Positions 21,794 to 33,758 are shown, numbered from the stretch's first letter. The stretch is 64,000 bases of DNA from Lycium barbarum (GCF_019175385.1 NC_083339.1:82324120-82388119), one strand, 5' to 3'. Notes: generated by a model not told the origin, from the sequence alone. Made by a program: numbers and translations.

Positions 21794-23343
21794 GCCGTGA
21801 TCGTGAAGGGTTAATTTTAAGTCGGTGCTAACCGATCTTGAGCTCCTATTTAAGACCAAAATCTAGTCTTTGGCCTCATTTTCTCCACTCCACTCCGCCA
21901 AAAAGCTCCCAAGAGACCCAAGAAACTTTGAAGGATCATTTTCTTTAGCGGATTAAAGTAACAAGACTACATCTGAGGCTTGGGAAGCGTAGAGAGTTTT
22001 GTAGTTCTTGTTTCAAACATCAAATCTCGATGGATCAAAGGAGCCCATTGAAGATAAATAAGATTTCAAGTTCTTCCAACCTTGATTGAGATTACGAGAC
22101 TACGAATGATCTTGTGCAGATTGCAAGATAGAAAGTAAGTTAGAAAAGTTGAGAATTAAGCTTCCAGGTATGTTAAGGCTATCCCCTCTTTTCATTGGCA
22201 TGATTTCTACTATTGATCCACCTTGACTATTCGCACCAAGATGTGTTATTCATGAAGATTATACTCGGGTTACCATGAGCTTATTGCGATAACTCTCTTA
22301 AGTTAAGGACGGGTATAAGAATAGCAAGTTATATAAAATGATAGAATGATAGAAGGTATAACTAGTGTATGTGTTGTTTATAGGCTATTATGTTGCCTTC
22401 GAGTTATCATTATATGTATACTCCTGGCCTACGGGTCATGGAGTTATCGCCTGGCCTGCGAGTCATGGAGTAGTTGCCTCACCAATAGGTCACGAAGAAG
22501 CGTATACCTGACCTACGGGTCATGGAGTTGATTATACCTGACCTACGGGTTATGGAGTTGATTATACCTGACCTACGGGTCATGGAGTTTATTATACCTG
22601 GCCCATGAGCCGTGGATTTATTAGCTGGCCTATGAGCCACAGAGTTATAGCTTGGCCTACGGATTAGTGAGATATACAAGAGTATTATATTGCATTTCAT
22701 TTGAGACAGGTCAGATGAGATTTTCAGGGCATTCTTTGGCCTCCAGATTTTATTATTTTCAGTTCAGTTTCAGTTATTCCCTTGCCTTACATACTTAGTA
22801 CATTGTTGCGTACAGACGTCCCTTTTGCTTGGGGGCACTGCGTTCATGCCTGCAGGTTTAGGTAGCCATACAGACGATCCAGCTTAGTAGGTTTTCACTC
22901 AGCTGCAGTCAGGGCGCTCCAATTGATTCAAAGTTGCAGTCCCTATGGTTTGCTATTTTGATGTGTATATATGATGATGTCGGGCCCTTGTCCTTTCTTT
23001 TCTACAGCTCATGTACCATAAAGTTTTGTAGATAGTTGTATGTAGTTGGGATGTTATGTAGCCTTGTTAGAGCTCAGTTTTGTTGTTTAACTTACATAGC
23101 AGCCTCGTCGACTTGCTCAGTTGGGTATATGTATTTTGGGTGCGCGTGTGCCTAGTTCAGACGAGGTAGTTAGCATTTATATATATATATATAAAAATTA
23201 ATATCCAGATTGCGGCCTCGCTAGCTTGTTGGTATTGTCTGTGTGCAGGTATGCCTTAGTAGAGTTTCAGATTTAGAGTGGTTCGCTCGGACCTAGTTTG
23301 GCTTCGGGTGCTGGTCATGTCACTCCGGAGTTGGGTTGTGACA
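21794..23343 (+). repeat. C1 LTR, 3' part
   Basis: Resumes family C after B. It has a TATA-like TATTTAA at 21847-21853, the CCAGGTATGTTAAGG block (GT at 22168), a tandem hairpin repeat (22423-22676), the conserved hairpins from 22797 and a short TA microsatellite near 23178. It ends TGACA at 23343 and is followed directly by the 350-bp internal segment, not by a primer site. Confidence 0.85.
22423..22676 (+). repeat. Tandem 27-30 bp hairpin units in C1 LTR
   Basis: About nine diverged units of the form CCTGACCTACGGGTCATGG plus a spacer of roughly 10 bases. Each contains a short inverted repeat (TGACC/GGTCA, or GGC/GCC in later units). Equivalent arrays: C2 about 27031-27290, C3 about 37060-37315, C4 about 52845-53100. 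Units are too diverged for CRISPR. Confidence 0.8.
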
Positions 23344-23693
23344 AATATTAACTAGTTGAGCAGAATCAATTAGTGCCGATACGGCTGAATGGTATGCAGA
23401 CAAGAGATAGAGTAACACTGCAGCAAGAGAGGATTGTCGCTCCAACAAATTGATATAGCTTCATCAGTCTACAAATTATGGTTATGACTTATTAACTTAA
23501 GGTGTATAGTCTCCAAGGTATGGCAAAGAGGATCGTAAATTGTGTGGTTCGAATGAGTTAAATTTTAAATGCGTGAGTAAAACTGTAAGTAGATAAAGTA
23601 AATACCAATAAATGCAGGTGAAAATATTGACATCAACATCAGAACGAGCTCTACTTCAACATTCGAGGACGAATGTTCCTAAGGGGGGAATGA
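23344..23693 (+). other. 350-bp truncated C internal segment 1
   Basis: Starts AATATTAAC immediately after the LTR terminus. It contains the inverted repeat AACATTCGAGGACGAATGTT (23658-23677) and a polypurine tract AAGGGGGGAATGA (23681-23693) before the next LTR. It corresponds to 57109-57458 of the longer internal region. No coding capacity and no primer site. Confidence 0.85.
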
Positions 23694-24675
23694 TGTTGCA
23701 CCCCGTACTTCTGGAGAAGCACTTGTCAAATATTTGCATAGGTACATTGAACTATGGTTGAGCAAGACAACTTTTGAATATAAGGAGCGTATATAAGGAA
23801 TACTAGAAGATCTTACAAGGAAGTGAGTGGAAGAAATTGAGTAGTATGACTTTGGAGAAAAGATGGGCAAGGTTTCGTTTAATAATTTTGGGTCCAACTT
23901 GAGGAAAGGATATCTCTTAGTATATGAGGAGTTTTGAAGTAAAACAAAAGTCTAAATGGAAGTTCATGAAATCTAGTTTCCAACGCAATAAACGGCTCAT
24001 CGATATGACATCGGAGTAAGGAGTAATGGACCTTACAAGTTGGGATGGCGGAGCCGAAAATTTCTCTTCCAAAACGCGATTGAAGGGTGACGAACGCGAA
24101 GATTAACACTGAGTAACCCTTCGTGAACGCGACCAGCCTAGATGAACGCGAAGGGATAATTTTAAGTCGGTGCTAACCGACCTTGAGCTCCTATTTAAGA
24201 CCAAAATCTGGTCTTTGGCATCATTTTCTCCACTCCTCTCCACCAAAATGCTCCCAAGAGACCCAAGAAACATTGAAGGATCATTTTCTTTAGCGGATAA
24301 AAGTAACGAGACTACATCCGAGGCTCGGGAAGCGTAGAGAGTTTTGTATTTCTTGTTTTAAACATCAAATCTCGACGGATCAAAGGAGCCTATTCAAGAT
24401 AAATAAGATTTCAAGTTCTTCCAACATTGATTAAGATTACGAGACTACGAATGATCTTTTTTAGATTGCAAGACAGAACGTAAGTTGGAAAAGTCGAGAA
24501 GTAAGCTTCCATGTATGTTAATGCTATCCCTTCTTTTCATTGGCATGATTTCTACTATTGAGCCACCTTGACTATTCGCACCAAGATGTGTTATTCATGA
24601 AGATTATACTCGGGTTACCATGACCTTATTGCGAGAACTCTCTTAAGTTAAGGACGGGTATAAGAATAGTCAAGT
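23694..24675 (+). repeat. C2 LTR, 5' part
   Basis: Begins TGTTGCACCCCG. It lacks about 30 bp present in C1 and C3 (near 23787). U3 carries repeated AACGCGA motifs (24073-24150). It is interrupted by solo LTR F after CAAGT (24671-24675). Confidence 0.88.
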
Positions 24676-26932
24676 TGTTATACCCCGTATATTTATACGT
24701 CGAATCATTCGCAAGCAAATCGACTCAAGTTAAAGGCGGAATTATTTTCGGACACGAAATAGGAACCTTTAATTTTCAAGTTTAATTATGACATAAATTG
24801 TTTATAAATTTTATTTAGTGTAGGAATATTATTGGAGATTAGGAACTAATTAATTATGATTAGATTATTAAGTGAGGGATTAGTGATTAATTAATTTAAT
24901 TATTAGTTGTGGGCCCCACCCGAAAAAAAATATAATAATGGGCTGCCACGTGGCACCAAATACGCTGCCACGTGGCATCAAGTGGTCAAGGTTAGTGGCA
25001 CTAACGTGTCACTATAAAGAGAACCATATATATAAGTTGATTAATGAATCAACAAACTATTCCATGCATTACTTTATTGAAACTTAGGAAAAAACATCTG
25101 TAACAACTTCCATGGCTGCTCGAGCAGCCATGGATGGAGTAAAAATATTTTTGGTTGCATGTTGTGATCAAGTTTCAAGTGAATTACAAGTTCAAAGAGG
25201 TCATAGCAACATTGGATATTGAATTGGGGAAGAAGAAATCGTAAAATTGGAGCAATTGAGCGTAGAAATTCCTCCGAGAAAATTTAAGCAAGATTTTCTT
25301 ATTTTGTGGTGTAATTGTGTTAATAGTGTTGATATGGAATTATTAAAATTGGATTGGAAGAAATTGTAAGTTAGAAAATGCATGAAATTGATGTTATATG
25401 AAATTGTGGATTGAAATGGATTCAGAAAGGTTGTTGGAAATTCGGGTTAGGCGAATATATAGGGGAAATGCTGCCCGATTTCCGTTAAGACTTTAACTAA
25501 TGGAAAACCCTCATCGAGAAAGTATAAGTTAAAGAATGAGTTCTATAAGCGATTCGTACGGATTTACAAACTAGAAAGTATAGTTACTAACGGTAGCGTT
25601 ACTTTTATATTAAATAGGCTAAAGGGGCGACGAAGCGAACGAGATTACGAATAACCTTCAGCAGGTATGTAAAGTTAACCCTTCTTTCTTTTGGCATGAT
25701 CTTTATGAAACAAACAGACAACGTATATGTATGATTTCAAAGAAGCTCCTATTCTTAGAGCCACCAGGATGGCTAATGTTCTTGACTCCTAGAAGCTATT
25801 TCATTATGTCTTGATACGTGTAAATGATTCCAAAAGTTCAATTTTGATATAATCCATAGTGATATTCGAAAGGTACTTGATATGACCATTGCCTTGATTT
25901 TCAAATGATAGCTCGTTTTGATTATTCTATCGAGTCTCAGATGTGTTTTAACTTGTATATGGTTTCTCGTGCATGCCTCAATATATCTTTCACTGAGTCC
26001 CGGGCCAGGAAACGTTTTTGTGCACAGTTTCACTGCATTGTTCACCGAGTCCCTCACTAGAGGGCCGAGACATGTTTTATATATATATATATGATGATAT
26101 GATGAGGTGATGATATGATGATATGGTAATGTGATTATGGCGCCAAGGATGACTTTATTCACCGAGTCCCTCACTAGAGGGCCGGGACACGTTATATATA
26201 TATGATGATGATATGATTATGTCACCGAGTTCCATAATGGGTCGGGTATGATATATGATATTGACATGCATGATTTATGTTTCAAAAGGCAAGTGGTTTG
26301 GTATTCTGGATGTTATCCTTGTCTCATGTACTCCCTATTTCAGTTATGATCCTCTTTACTGTATTTCATGCTTTACATACTCAGTACATATCTCGTACTG
26401 ACCCCCTTTCTCCGGGGGCTGCGTTTCATGCCCGCAGGTATAGATAGTCGGTTTTGTGACCCTTCAGCATAGGACTTCTACTCAGCTATCTTGGAGAGCT
26501 CCGTTGTTCCGGAGTCTAGACTTTTGGTTCAGATCTTATGATGTATATGTATATGTTTACTCAGGGGTACAGCGGGGCCTTGTCCCGTCATATTTCGCTA
26601 TCGATACTCTTAGAGGTCAGTAGACATATAAGTGGGTTGTGTATATGTTCCGTTCAGCTGTGTCTATACGTTGTGCTATGTACATGTTCGTCTATAATGG
26701 CAGCCTTGTCAGCTAGCATATGACATGATAATAATGTGTAGTGGCAGCCTTGTCGGCTTGCGGATCATTTTATGATTTGATCTGTTATGAATCCTCAGGA
26801 GACAGTTTATCTGGACATATATATATATGACGACGTTATGAACCTTGGAGTTCCTTTACAAGTTTCCATATTGTTCTTAGATTCTGTATGACTATATCTA
26901 ACCGGTACGTATATGGGTGTCTAGGTCAGGCA
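24676..26932 (+). mobile_element. Solo LTR F, 3' end truncated
   Basis: A single LTR beginning TGTTATACCCCG. It has two TGCCACGTGGCA palindromes, a TATATATAA-type box near 25026, the GGGGAAATGCTGCCC box near 25461-25475, the GCAGGTATGTAAAG block (GT at 25674), hairpin-forming repeats around GAGTCCC...GGGAC (26000-26250) and the CAGTAC/GTACTG module (from 26382). No internal region or second LTR, so it is a solo LTR. The last ~45 bp that other LTRs share (GGTTGGGTCGTGACA) are missing, and the flanks (CAAGT and AGAGT) match only partly, so the right boundary is approximate. Confidence 0.78.
24944..24977. promoter_or_regulatory. Two G-box palindromes in F U3
   Basis: TGCCACGTGGCA at 24944-24955 and again at 24966-24977, 22 bp apart, about 50-80 bp upstream of the TATA-like sequence. 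CACGTG with these flanks is the known G-box/ABRE core bound by plant bZIP and bHLH factors; use here is inferred. Confidence 0.6.
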
Positions 26933-27948
26933 TAGAGTTATATAAGATGATAGAATGATAGATGGTATAACTAGTGTATATGTTGTTTATAGGCTATTAT
27001 GCTTCTTTCGAGTTATCATTATATGTATACACCTGGCCTACGGGTCATGGAGTTATCACCTGGCCTGCGAGTCATGGAGTTGTTACCTCACCGACAGGTC
27101 ACGGAGAAGCGCATACCTGACCTATGGGTCATGGAGTTGATTATACCTGACCTACGGGTCATGGAGTTGATTATACCTGACCTACGGGTCATAGAGTTGA
27201 TTATACCTGGCCCATGAGCCGTGGAGTTATTACCTGGCCTATGAGCCATAGAGTTATAGCCTGGACTACGGGTCAGTGAGATATATAACAGTATTATATT
27301 GCATTTCATTTGAGACAGGTTAGATGAGATTTTCAGGGCGTTCTTTGGCCTCCAGATTTTGTTATTTTTAGTTAAGTTTCTGTTATTCCCTCGCCTTACA
27401 TACTTAGTACATTATTGCGTACAGATGTCCCTTTTGCTTAGGGGCACTACGTTCATGCCTGCTGGTTCAGGTAGCCATATAGACAATCCAGCTCAGTAAG
27501 TTTTCACTCAGCTGCATTCAGGGCGCTCTAATTGGTTCGGAGGTGCAGTCCCTTTGGTATGCTATTTTGACGTGTATATATGATGATGACAGGCCCTTGT
27601 CCTTTCTTTTCTACAGCTCGTGTTCCATAATGATTTGTAGATAGTTGTATGTAGTTGGGATTTTATGTAGCCTTATTAGACCTCAGTTTTGTTGTTCAGC
27701 TTACATAGCAGCCTCGCCGGCTTGCTCAGTTGGGTATATGTATTTTGGGTGCGCGTGTGCCCAGTTTAGACGAGGTAGTTAGCATTTATATATATATAAA
27801 AATTAATATTCGAATTGCGGTCTCGCTTGCTTGTTGGTATTGTCTGTGTGCAAGTATGCCTTAGCAGAGTTTCAGATTTAAAGTGGTTCGCTCGGACCTA
27901 GTTTGGCTTCGGGTGCCGGTCACGTCACTCCGGAGTTGGGGCGTGACA
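26933..27948 (+). repeat. C2 LTR, 3' part
   Basis: Resumes at AGTTATATAAGATG, contains the tandem hairpin array and the conserved hairpin region (third stem partly decayed, CTACG), and ends GGGGCGTGACA at 27948. Confidence 0.88.
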
Positions 27949-28298
27949 AATATTAAGTAGTTTAGCAGAATCAATTAGCGCCGATACGGCTGAATGGTAT
28001 GCAGACAAGAGATAGAGTAACACTGCAGCAAGAGAGGATTGTCGCTCCAACAAATTGATATAGCTTCATAAGTCTACAAATTATGGTTATGACTTATTAA
28101 CTTAAGGTGTATATCCTCCAAGGTACAGCGAAGAGGATCGGAAGTTTTGTGGTTCGAATGAGTTCAATTCCAAATGCGTAAGTAAGACTATAAGTAGATA
28201 AAGTAAATACCAATAAATGCAGGTGAAAATATTGACATCAACATCAGAACGAGCTCTACTTCAACATTCGAGGACGAATGTTCCTAAAGGGGGAATGA
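27949..28298 (+). other. 350-bp truncated C internal segment 2
   Basis: Same junction and exactly the same length as segment 1. Inverted repeat at 28263-28282, polypurine tract AAAGGGGGAATGA at 28286-28298. Confidence 0.85.
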
Positions 28299-29046
28299 TG
28301 TTGCACCCCGTACTTCTGGAGAAGCACTTGTCAAATCTATGCATAGGTACATTGAACTATGGTTGAGCAAGACAACTTTTGAATATAAGGAGCGAAACAT
28401 TATTACGTATATTTTACGAGTAAAGTATGTATATAAGGAATACTAGAAGATGTTACAAGGAAGTGAGTGGAAGAAATTGAGTAGTATGACTTTTGAGAAA
28501 AGATGGGCAAGGTTTCGTATAATAATTTTGGGTCCAACATGAGGAAAGGATATCTCTTAGTATATGAGGAGTTTTGAAGTAAAACAAATGTCTAAATTGA
28601 AGTTCATGAAGTCTAGATTCCAACGCAATAAACCGCTCATCGATACGACATCGGAGTAAGTAGTTATGGACCTTACAAGTTGGGCTGGCAGAGCCGAAAA
28701 TTGCTCTTCGCAAACGCTACTGGAGGGCGACGAACGTGAAGAGTAACAATGAGTAACCCTTCGTGAACTCGACCAGCCTAGATGAATGCGAAGGGTTAAT
28801 TTTAAGTCGGTTCTAACCCACCTTGAGCTCCTATTTAAGACCAAAATCTGGTCTTTGGCATCATTTTCTCCACTCCTCTCCACCAAAATGCTCCCAAGAG
28901 ACCCAAGAAACATTGAAGGATCATTTTCTTTAGCGGATAAAAGTAACAAGACTACATCCGAGGCTCGGGAAGCGTAGAGGGTTTTGTAGTTCTTGTTTTA
29001 AACATCAAATCTCGACGGATCAAAGGAGCCAATTCAAGATAAATAA
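28299..29046 (+). repeat. C3 LTR, first part
   Basis: Begins TGTTGCACCCCG. Interrupted by element E; AATAA at 29042-29046 is E's left target-site duplication. Confidence 0.9.
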
Positions 29047-31989
29047 TGTTATGTCCCGTATTTTTATACATTGGGACAACCCGGATTAACTATGATAAGT
29101 TAGGACCAAGACCATTCCGGGACTTGAAGTCGGGATTCTTGACCTTCGATTCTATTTGGAGACATAAGATGTACATGAAATTGTTGGCATGGAACAATTA
29201 GGAAAAGTTGGGACCAAAAGTCACAAATTTGGAAGTTGAAAATCATGCAAGAAGTCCCACACTTTGTGGCCAATTTTAAATGGTCCAACACTTGTGTGGG
29301 CCATGGACACTTGGAGAGTTAGTATGGGAACTTAAAAGATGACTTCTAAGTCATCTTCTCTCATTTTACACTTAGAATAAAAATCAAGAAGTTGAAGAAC
29401 AACTCCAACACCCCATTCGGCCAAGAACCAAGAAAACCAAATCCAATTTGAGCCATTCCAAAAATATTTCTTTGGTGCAAATCCACTAATTGAAGGTCCC
29501 TAAGTAACGTGGAAGTGTTGTTGGAGCGATCAAGCCATCCGTTTAGTAGATCTCAAACCCTAGGAAAAGTGTGGAGTTGAAGAAGAAAGGTAAGATTTGA
29601 TCTTGTTTTATGTGTTATAAATGTTGTATGCATGTTGTAGTATGCTAAAATAAATAAAAATCATGAGATAGGGTATGTTGGAAGTGGGTCGTGTGCTTGG
29701 TGTGTTAGCCGTGTGAGGTGTGTGTTTGTTGTGTGGTGTGGAGGTGATGAATTGATCTTATGTAGCATGTTTGATTGTTGTAGTGTGTAGGATGGCTAAG
29801 AATCACTAATATATGCATGTGTGGTGATAGCCGAATGTGGGTCATACTATATGCCAAAGAACTCATTAATGTCGCTTAATGTTTTAGTGGTTGTTGTGAT
29901 GACTTTTATGTTGGAAATAAGAGTTTAATGTCGCAAGTTGATATGGTAAGTGTTGCGGACTGATTTGGAGAATTATGTGCAATTAGTGCAACTTTTATTT
30001 TTATGAGAATGATATCGTTATAGTGTGGATTGTTGATACAAATCATGATTTGAAAATGAGGAGTGTGTTGTAGTGGAGTTCTCGGGTTTGGGGGCTGTTT
30101 TCAGGTAAATTGGAGAAATTGTTGGATTGTTGGAAATATTGCGTAACTTGTTTGAAATGTCCTTGAATATTGTTGGTATGGGTTCGGGTTGGAAATTGAA
30201 TGTAGTAGCGATAATATGGCTTGAATGTAAGCCTTCGAATTGGATATTATGAATGTTGTCGAATGATGTGAAAGAGAGTTGTTAATGTTATGTTATCTTT
30301 CGGATTGGTCATTGGGGTTGCTAGGTTGATTATTGTTGTTGTTGTTGTTGTTGATTCTGGCTGAGTTAAATTCTCGGGGTTGGCCTATTTACTGGGGAAA
30401 TGCTGCCCAAATTACTGTAGAATTAAGTGTTAGTTTGGAATAAATTGCCTAGTGCCAATGGCTAATGTGTAATACTCGTTGACGTATTTGTAGACCTTGG
30501 GGAGCCCGAGGCGTAGGTTGGATTAGCTTGAGTTGAGTTAGCTTGGAGTGCGTACGAGGTATGTAAAGCTCAACCTTCTTTCTTTTGGCATGTCTTAGTT
30601 ATAAATAGGCTATGTCATGAGCCTCGAGGGAATTCTAAATCCGCAATCCGAGTATGTTATGATCTCTATATATATTCCTTAGCATTCGTATGTTTGATGT
30701 GATGAAATATGAACCCTTATGTTTTCGAAATAATTGATTTCCAATGTTGCACTAAAAGTTTTGTTTTAAAGAATTCCGTAACTATGAACGTCGTAACTTT
30801 CACAGAAAGGCTCGGATTGCTTCGATATCTTCGTAGGAGTTTGCATGGCGTATGATAAGTATGTTTTCCCATAGGCGGGCCCATCTTGGGTCGATACCCG
30901 TCCGTGGGTCCCGCGACTTTCCTTTATGTAATTCGGAGGACTTTTGAAAGAATGTAGTATGACTATTATCTCGATTTTCAAAGTACGGTCATTTTACTTA
31001 TAATTGAGTCCATGATAATGATTTTATGCATATGGTTACTCATGACTCTGCTCGTGCGTTCTGTTATATCTTTCGCCGGTTCCCGGGCCGGTTCTGTTGT
31101 CGTGCGCCCTTTGATATATTCCGGTGTTATGTTGTGTTGATGGTTCACCGAGCCACTCGCTAGAGGGCCGAGTTCCACTTATATTTTGTGTTATGCTATA
31201 TATGGCGTTATGCTGTGTTATGATGTGTGACGGGGATACGGAGATTTGAAACCTTCTGGTGTTATGCTGTGTTATGGCGCCATCGACGGGCGGGCGACCA
31301 TATTCTCTGTGCCCTATGCATGACTTATATTTTGAGAGTAAACATTTTGGTATTTTTGGTTTGCACTTATGATCTGTACTTCTATTTCGTTTATGCCTCA
31401 GATTTGTTTTCTGTATTTTCTGCTTTGCATACTCAGTACATATTTCGTACTGACCCCCTTTCATCGGGGGGCTGCGTTTCATGCCCGCAGGTGTAGACGC
31501 ACAGTTTGGTGATCCAGCCGTTTAGGATACCCTCTTCTGCTGTTTGGAGTGCTCCTCTTATTCCGGAGCCTACATTTTGGTATATATCTTCGTTCGTTGG
31601 ATATGTATGTATTTGTTCAGGGGTACGGCGGGGCCCTGTCCCGCCATATGATTCAGTTGGTCTGTTTAGAGGTCTGTAGACGTATATGTGTATTTTGTGC
31701 CTACTTCTGTACGGGTGTGTTTGTATGATCCCACTTGCCATGGCAGCCTTGTCGGCGTGCGTTTGTATATGTTTAGGGCCGTTGCGCCATTTGATAGCCT
31801 TGTCGGCTTCTGATATATATGTACATATATGGTTGTGTTTGAAATGTGTCTGAGACAGTTTGATATAATTTGAGGCAGCGTGTGATATTTGTGCCCGTAT
31901 ACGCTATCTGTATGTGCTTCGGATTTGATGAGTGTGTTCGGGTGCCCAGTTCGGGCACTAGTCACGGCCTACGGGGTTGGGTCGTGACA
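29047..31989 (+). repeat. E 5' LTR
   Basis: Begins TGTTATGTCCCG, ends GGTCGTGACA. It has a (GTT)n run near 30326, the GGGGAAATGCTGCCC box (30395-30409), the GAGGTATGTAAAGC block (GT at 30559), hairpin-forming repeats (31070-31290), and the conserved hairpins 31434-31645 and 31942-31958. No gene. Confidence 0.94.
31434..31645 (+). other. Conserved multi-hairpin module in E LTR
   Basis: CAGTAC/GTACTG (31434-31452), CCCCC/GGGGG (31454-31471), CTGCG/CGCAG (31472-31490), GCTCC/GGAGC (31551-31569), GGCGGG/CCCGCC (31627-31645). The last stem differs from A (GACGGG/CCCGTC) at both partners. Confidence 0.65.
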
Positions 31990-31993
31990 GAAG

Positions 31994-32005
31994 TGGTATC
32001 AGAGC
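31994..32005 (+). other. Primer-binding site, initiator Met-tRNA (E)
   Basis: TGGTATCAGAGC, perfect complement, 4 nt after the LTR. Confidence 0.93.
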
Positions 32006-32056
32006 GGTTTGTCCTCGGAATGTCTACAGGCTGTGTCTCGTAGAGTCTTGTTTATC

Positions 32057-32076
32057 GGTGTGTTGTGCACCACATC
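32057..32076 (+). other. Leader hairpin with palindromic loop GTGCAC (E)
   Basis: Stem GGTGTG/CACATC (one wobble) with loop TTGTGCAC, as in element A. Confidence 0.58.
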
Positions 32077-32192
32077 TATAAACAGGAGACTACAGGACAT
32101 TTAGGGTGTTACCTTTCTTTGAATCTTAGATTGTGCGCTAGAGCTGTGCTAGTAGGATGATACTGTTCAGATCAGTTGTTGTGTTTTCAGAG

Positions 32193-33653
32193 ATGCCTCC
32201 GAAGAAGGCGACAGCCGCCTAGAAGGGCAAGGCGGTAGGGGGAGAGACTAGTCAGGTGCACCGAATTACCCGGGCTCGTGCTCAGGATTTTCCCGACGTT
32301 GTGCCCCAGTCAGAGGGTTCTGCTACACCCCCACCTGAGGAGCATGGAGCCGCTCCACCATTAGCTCCAGAGGCTCCAGTGCCCGGGCCTCCAGCTCCTC
32401 AGCCAGGTGTGGAGGATAGGGCGTTGAGGGAGGCAGTACAGTTACTGACGACTTTGGTAGCGGGACAGACTCGCAGACGCGGGCTGAGAGGTGATGATGA
32501 TGATGACAGGCGTGATAGCCTGAGGGTCCGTGATTTTCTGACATGCGGTCCCCCAGAATATTTCGGGTCTTAGCCCGAGGAGGACCCCCATGACTTTATT
32601 CGGGGGATGAGGCGCTCATTGGGATTGGTCAGGGCTTCAGAGACCGAGTCCGTTGAGTTAGCCTCCCACAGATTACGAGATGTTGCGGCAAATTGATATG
32701 AGTCATGGGAGTTGTCCAGAGGTGAGGATGCTCCCCCAGCTACTTGGGATGAGTTTGTGGCCGCTTTTCTCCGCCACTTTTTGCCCCCGGAGTTACGACG
32801 GGCGCGGGTTGATAGATTTTTACAGCTGCAGCAGAGGGGTCGGATTGTTCGTGAGTATAATTTGGAGTTTGATTCTTTGGCTCGATATGCGCCTGCTATA
32901 GTGGCTGACATGGCTGACCGGATGCACCGGTACGTGATAGGGCTGGACCGTTATTTAGTTGACGGCTGCATGGCGGTGGCATCGCAGACTGATATGGACA
33001 TCGCCCGGTTACAGGCTTATGCGCAGGGTATGGAGGACCGGCACCGAGAGTATCACTCGGGCAGAGATCCTGATAGGAGACCGCCCAAGCGGGCCAGGTC
33101 AGCTGGGTATTCTAGGGAGTTCCAAAGCGGGCAGCCTCAACAGTATGTTAGACAGTCTTCTCAGCCGGCGCAGAGTGTACTCCCGCAGTCTATCGGGGAG
33201 GGATTTGATAGTGTCAGATACTCAGGAGCAGGCCAGAGTTCCAGAGCATCAGGTTCGCAGATGACCAGGGGTTCCAGCCAGTCCCGACCACCCAGGCCCC
33301 GTTGTTCTTATTGTGGGAGATCGCACCCAGGGGAGTGCTACCGAGCCACGGGAGCTTGTTTTTCCTGCGGCCGTCAGGGCCATGTTATGCGAGATTGTCC
33401 GATGGCGAGTGGTTCTGGTGATACAGTTCAGCCGACGGGGTCAGCCGCTGGTTCATCTTCTACTCCCTCAGCTATGCGCTCTGCAGGGCGGGGTATGCCG
33501 GCACCGGCGGGCCGCGGTCGAGGCCGTGGCGGTGTTTCAGATTTTAGCGGTCCATCGAACCGCATATATGCTTTGGCTAGCCGCCAGGGTCAGGAGGCTT
33601 CGCCAAATGTTGTTACAGGTAATCCAAATCCTTTGTTTGACTATGTTGATTAG
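32193..33653 (+). pseudogene. E gag, three in-frame stops, no pol
   Basis: A frame of about 487 codons starts at the ATG after TTTTCAGAG and reads MPPKKATAA before its first TAG (32220). Further stops are TAG at 32571 and TGA at 32694, the latter where Trp is expected. The rest is open to 33653. The Gag domain includes ESWELSRGEDAPPATW and [13 protein letters not shown]. Two Cys motifs follow: CSYCGRSHPGEC and the CCHC knuckle [14 protein letters not shown]. The protein ends shortly after EASPNVVTG, where protease would begin in A, and runs 10 codons into former 3' untranslated sequence. It resembles A's Gag most closely. Gag would coat and package RNA; this copy cannot make a full protein. 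Confidence 0.92.
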
Positions 33654-33723
33654 TGAATGACTTGAATGTGTGGCTATAAAAGAAACTCCCCCGAGTTGTT
33701 AGTAAGACCCGTAGAATTAATCT

Positions 33724-33758
33724 AACATTCGAGGATGAATGTTCTAAAGGGGGGAGAA
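33724..33758 (+). other. Inverted repeat plus polypurine tract of E
   Basis: AACATTCG-AGGA-TGAATGTT (33724-33743; one G-T wobble), then AAAGGGGGGAGAA (33746-33758). Confidence 0.85.

Noticed and set aside
22423..22676. Regular ~30-bp repeats resembling a CRISPR array
   Set aside because: Units are diverged and contiguous without unique spacers, lie inside an LTR, and recur in every C LTR; this is a plant genome.
24671..26938. A clean 5-bp target-site duplication for solo LTR F
   Set aside because: CAAGT and AGAGT agree at only three positions and the F end is truncated, so I do not claim a duplication.
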